The notes beneath the pieces were generated by a model, which was not told the DNA's origin, made no database searches, and saw nothing but the letters and a program-made list of their open reading frames with translations. Positions 61,938-64,000 of a DNA stretch of 64,000 nt are shown here, piece by piece (position 1 is the stretch's first letter; each line of letters begins with the position of its first letter). Source of the DNA: Salinisphaera sp963835375. Its GTDB lineage: Bacteria; Pseudomonadota; Gammaproteobacteria; Nevskiales; Salinisphaeraceae. Made by a program: the position numbers and the translations under genes. The stretch is taken from the NCBI GenBank assembly GCA_963835375.1, contig CAWIGB010000012.1, positions 186,001 through 250,000 of the forward strand. The letters run 5' to 3'.

Positions 61938-63683
61938 CGGTCGACGTCCGCCATAACGAAATCGATAGAACCGATGATCGCGACCAGGTCCGCGACCAGG
62001 CCGCCCTGCGAGATCAACGGGATCTGCTGCAGATGGGCGAAGCTGGGCGTACGGATACGCGTGCGATAGCTCATCGTGTTCTTGTCGGAAATGGAGTAGT
62101 AGCTGTTCAGGCCTTTGGTGGCCTCGATCATGGTGGAGGATTCCATCGCCGGCACCACCGGGCCCCAGCTCACCGTCAGGAAGTGCGCGATGAGCGTCTC
62201 GATGTCGTGCATCGTGCGCTCTTTGGTCGGCGGCGTGGTCAGCGGATGGTTCGCCTTGTACGGGCCTTCCGGCATGTTCTTCAGGCACTGCTCGATGATG
62301 CGGCAGCTCTGGAACATTTCCTCGATGCGTACGTCCAGCCGGTCCAGGCAGTCGCCGTTGGTGCCGAGCGGCACTTCGAAATCGAAGTTCTCGTAGCCGG
62401 AATAGGGGCGGTCGCGACGCAGGTCGAAATCCACGCCGGTGGCGCGCAGGCCGGGGCCGGTGATGCCCCAGTCGATCGCCTCGTCCTGCGAGTAGGCGCC
62501 GATGTGCTTGGAACGCTCGACCAGCATGCTGTTGCGGGCCATGGCCTTCTTGTATTCGGTCAGACGCTCCGGGAACCAGTCGAGGAATTCCTTGACCAGA
62601 CGATCCCAGCCTTTCGGCAGGTCCATCGCAAGGCCGCCGATACGGAAGAATGCCGGATGCATGCGAAAGCCGGTGATGGCCTCGATCACGTCGTAGGCCT
62701 TCTGGCGGTCCGAGAACATCCAGAAGATCGGGCTCATCGCGCCGATGTCCTGGACATAGGTGCCGAAGAACATCAGATGGCTGGTGATGCGGAAGAACTC
62801 CGACAGCATCACGCGCACCACCTTCACGCGCTCGGGCACCTCGATGCCCAGCACCTTCTCGATGTTCATCACGTAGGGCAGCTCGTTCATCACGCCGCCC
62901 AGATAATCCACCCGGTCCGTATACGGAATATAGGTATGCCAGGACTGGCGCTCGGCCATCTTCTCGGCGCCGCGATGGTGGTAGCCGATATCCGGCACCG
63001 CGCCCACGATCTCTTCGCCGTCGAGCTGCAGCACGATGCGGAACACGCCGTGGACCGAGGGATGGTTCGGGCCCATGTTGAGGAACATGAACTCGTTGTC
63101 CTCGGACTCGCGCTCCATGCCCCAGTCCTCGGGCTTGAACTGCAGCGCGTCTTCCTCGATGTCCTGACGCTTGGGGTCCAGATGCAGGGGCTCGAACTCG
63201 GTGGCGCGCGCTGCGTGATCCTTGCGCAGCGGATGCCCCTTCCAGGTCGGCGGCATGAGGATGCGACGCAGGTTCGGGATGACCATCGAAGGTGATCCCG
63301 AACATGTCCCAGACTTCGCGCTCGTACCAGTTCGCGTTGGGCCAGATACCGGTCGCGCTCGGGGTCGTCAGGTCGGCTTCCGACAGGGCGACCTTGAGCC
63401 GGATCTCGGCGACCGGCGACAAGCTGAGCAGGTGGTAGACCACCGTGAAGTCGGAGCCCGGCTGACCGGGCCGGTTGTGGCGCGCGCGCTCGTCGATCGC
63501 GGTCAGATCGTAGAGCATGCGATAGGCGGGCGCCGAATCCTGGCGCAGATATTTCAGAACTTCCAGCACGCGATCGCGACCGACCCAGAACGTGGGCATG
63601 CCGTCGGCGGTGATCTGAGGGATGAGCGTGTTCTCGCCGAACCGCTCGGTCAGCTGACGCTGAATGTCTACCGTATCAAGCAT
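61934..63683 (-). CDS. nuoC: NADH-quinone oxidoreductase fused subunits C and D
   Basis: About 582 residues: NuoC domain (WYEREVWDMFGITFDGHPNL) runs directly into NuoD (FMFLNMGPNHPSVHGVFRI, then GVMNELPYVMNIEKVLGIE, and TPSFAHLQQIPLIS). No stop separates them once one extra C near 63292 is removed, so this is the nuoCD fusion known from E. coli and relatives. The NuoD part lines the quinone site. Confidence 0.94.
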
Positions 63684-63694
63684 CCGTTGGGCCC

Positions 63695-64000
63695 TTAGAC
63701 TTCGTCGGGGGTGCGTAGCGTGGTCTCGGTGAGGCGGTCCGCGCGCTTGCTGTCCCGTTGGGAAAGTTTCGGCGCCTTGGTCACGCCCTGCGGGCCGATC
63801 ATCCACGACAGCGGGCGTTTCTCGGCGCTGATCGACTCCTGCAGCAGGAGCAGGCCCTGCAGGAAGGCTTCAGGCCGCGGCGGGCAGCCCGAGACATAGA
63901 CGTCCACCGGAATGAACTTGTCCACGCCCTGGACCACCGAGTAGATGTCGTACATGCCGCCGGAATTGGCGCAGGAACCCATCGAGATGACCCAGCGCGG
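63695..64000 (-). CDS. nuoB: NADH-quinone oxidoreductase subunit B (N-terminus cut by window edge)
   Basis: The visible C-terminal part reads VISMGSCANSGGMYDIYSVV and VYVSGCPPRPEAFLQGLLLL, giving two of the four N2 cluster cysteine regions. It sits upstream of nuoCD as in other nuo operons; nuoA should lie beyond the right edge. Confidence 0.95.
   Translation of the reverse strand, partial: PRWVISMGSCANSGGMYDIYSVVQGVDKFIPVDVYVSGCPPRPEAFLQGLLLLQESISAEKRPLSWMIGPQGVTKAPKLSQRDSKRADRLTETTLRTPDEV

Noticed and set aside
50104..64000. Programmed frameshifting in the nuo genes
   Set aside because: The shifts occur at unrelated contexts in nine genes, lack slippery heptamers followed by structures, and match similar errors in all other regions.

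Overview
The window looks like a chromosomal segment of a GC-rich, salt-adapted gammaproteobacterium. Gammaproteobacterial traits are the asmA-like / mutY / yggX order, the thiSG-trmB order, a 13-gene nuo operon with a fused nuoCD, and a tRNA-Phe with encoded CCA. Salt adaptation is suggested by an ectoine/hydroxyectoine importer and a glycine-betaine importer within 15 kb. A Salinisphaera-like marine organism would fit, but that name is a guess. The base-level sequence is poor. Dozens of conserved genes, including many subunits of one respiratory complex, carry single-base indels (mostly one extra base). I treat these as sequencing errors and give each such gene as one feature across its frames.

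Layout. 1-5.0 kb: mevalonate-pathway genes, with mvaD, a GHMP kinase and class II HMG-CoA reductase on the minus strand and HMG-CoA synthase divergent. 5.0-11.5 kb: Tas-like aldo/keto reductase, ehuBCDA, trmB and a fused thiS-thiG. 11.6-15.8 kb: an AsmA-like protein, an SRPBCC protein, mutY, yggX and tRNA-Phe. 15.8-20.8 kb: a 1-kb gap with a palindromic operator candidate, then proVWX and a second, lipoprotein-type ProX. 20.9-26.1 kb: an MFS exporter, an Atm1-type ABC transporter, lipocalin and a sodium/amino-acid symporter. 26.6-30.8 kb: an unusual TRAP transporter with a lipoprotein partner. 31-41.8 kb: housekeeping and repair genes (flavoprotein, lytic transglycosylase, aldo/keto reductase, exoD-like, nei, cysteine hydrolase, uup, rmuC, rhodanese-ThiF).

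41.9-45.3 kb holds the most intriguing locus. A short CstA-family transporter gene is followed by a small protein with a CC motif, an ~87-residue protein ending in Cys-Cys-stop, and an ArsA-like ATPase. The order and spacing suggest one unit whose biochemical job I cannot name. After it come a small lipoprotein, tRNA-Gly, an epimerase and an FAD-linked dehydrogenase. The 3' end of the dehydrogenase gene was rewritten by an IS4-type element with a visible 11-bp target duplication. From 50.1 kb to the right edge is the nuo operon (complex I), nuoN back to a truncated nuoB, on the minus strand.

Together the window holds isoprenoid precursor synthesis, osmolyte uptake, DNA oxidative-damage repair (mutY, nei, rmuC), thiamine synthesis and the main proton-pumping NADH dehydrogenase.
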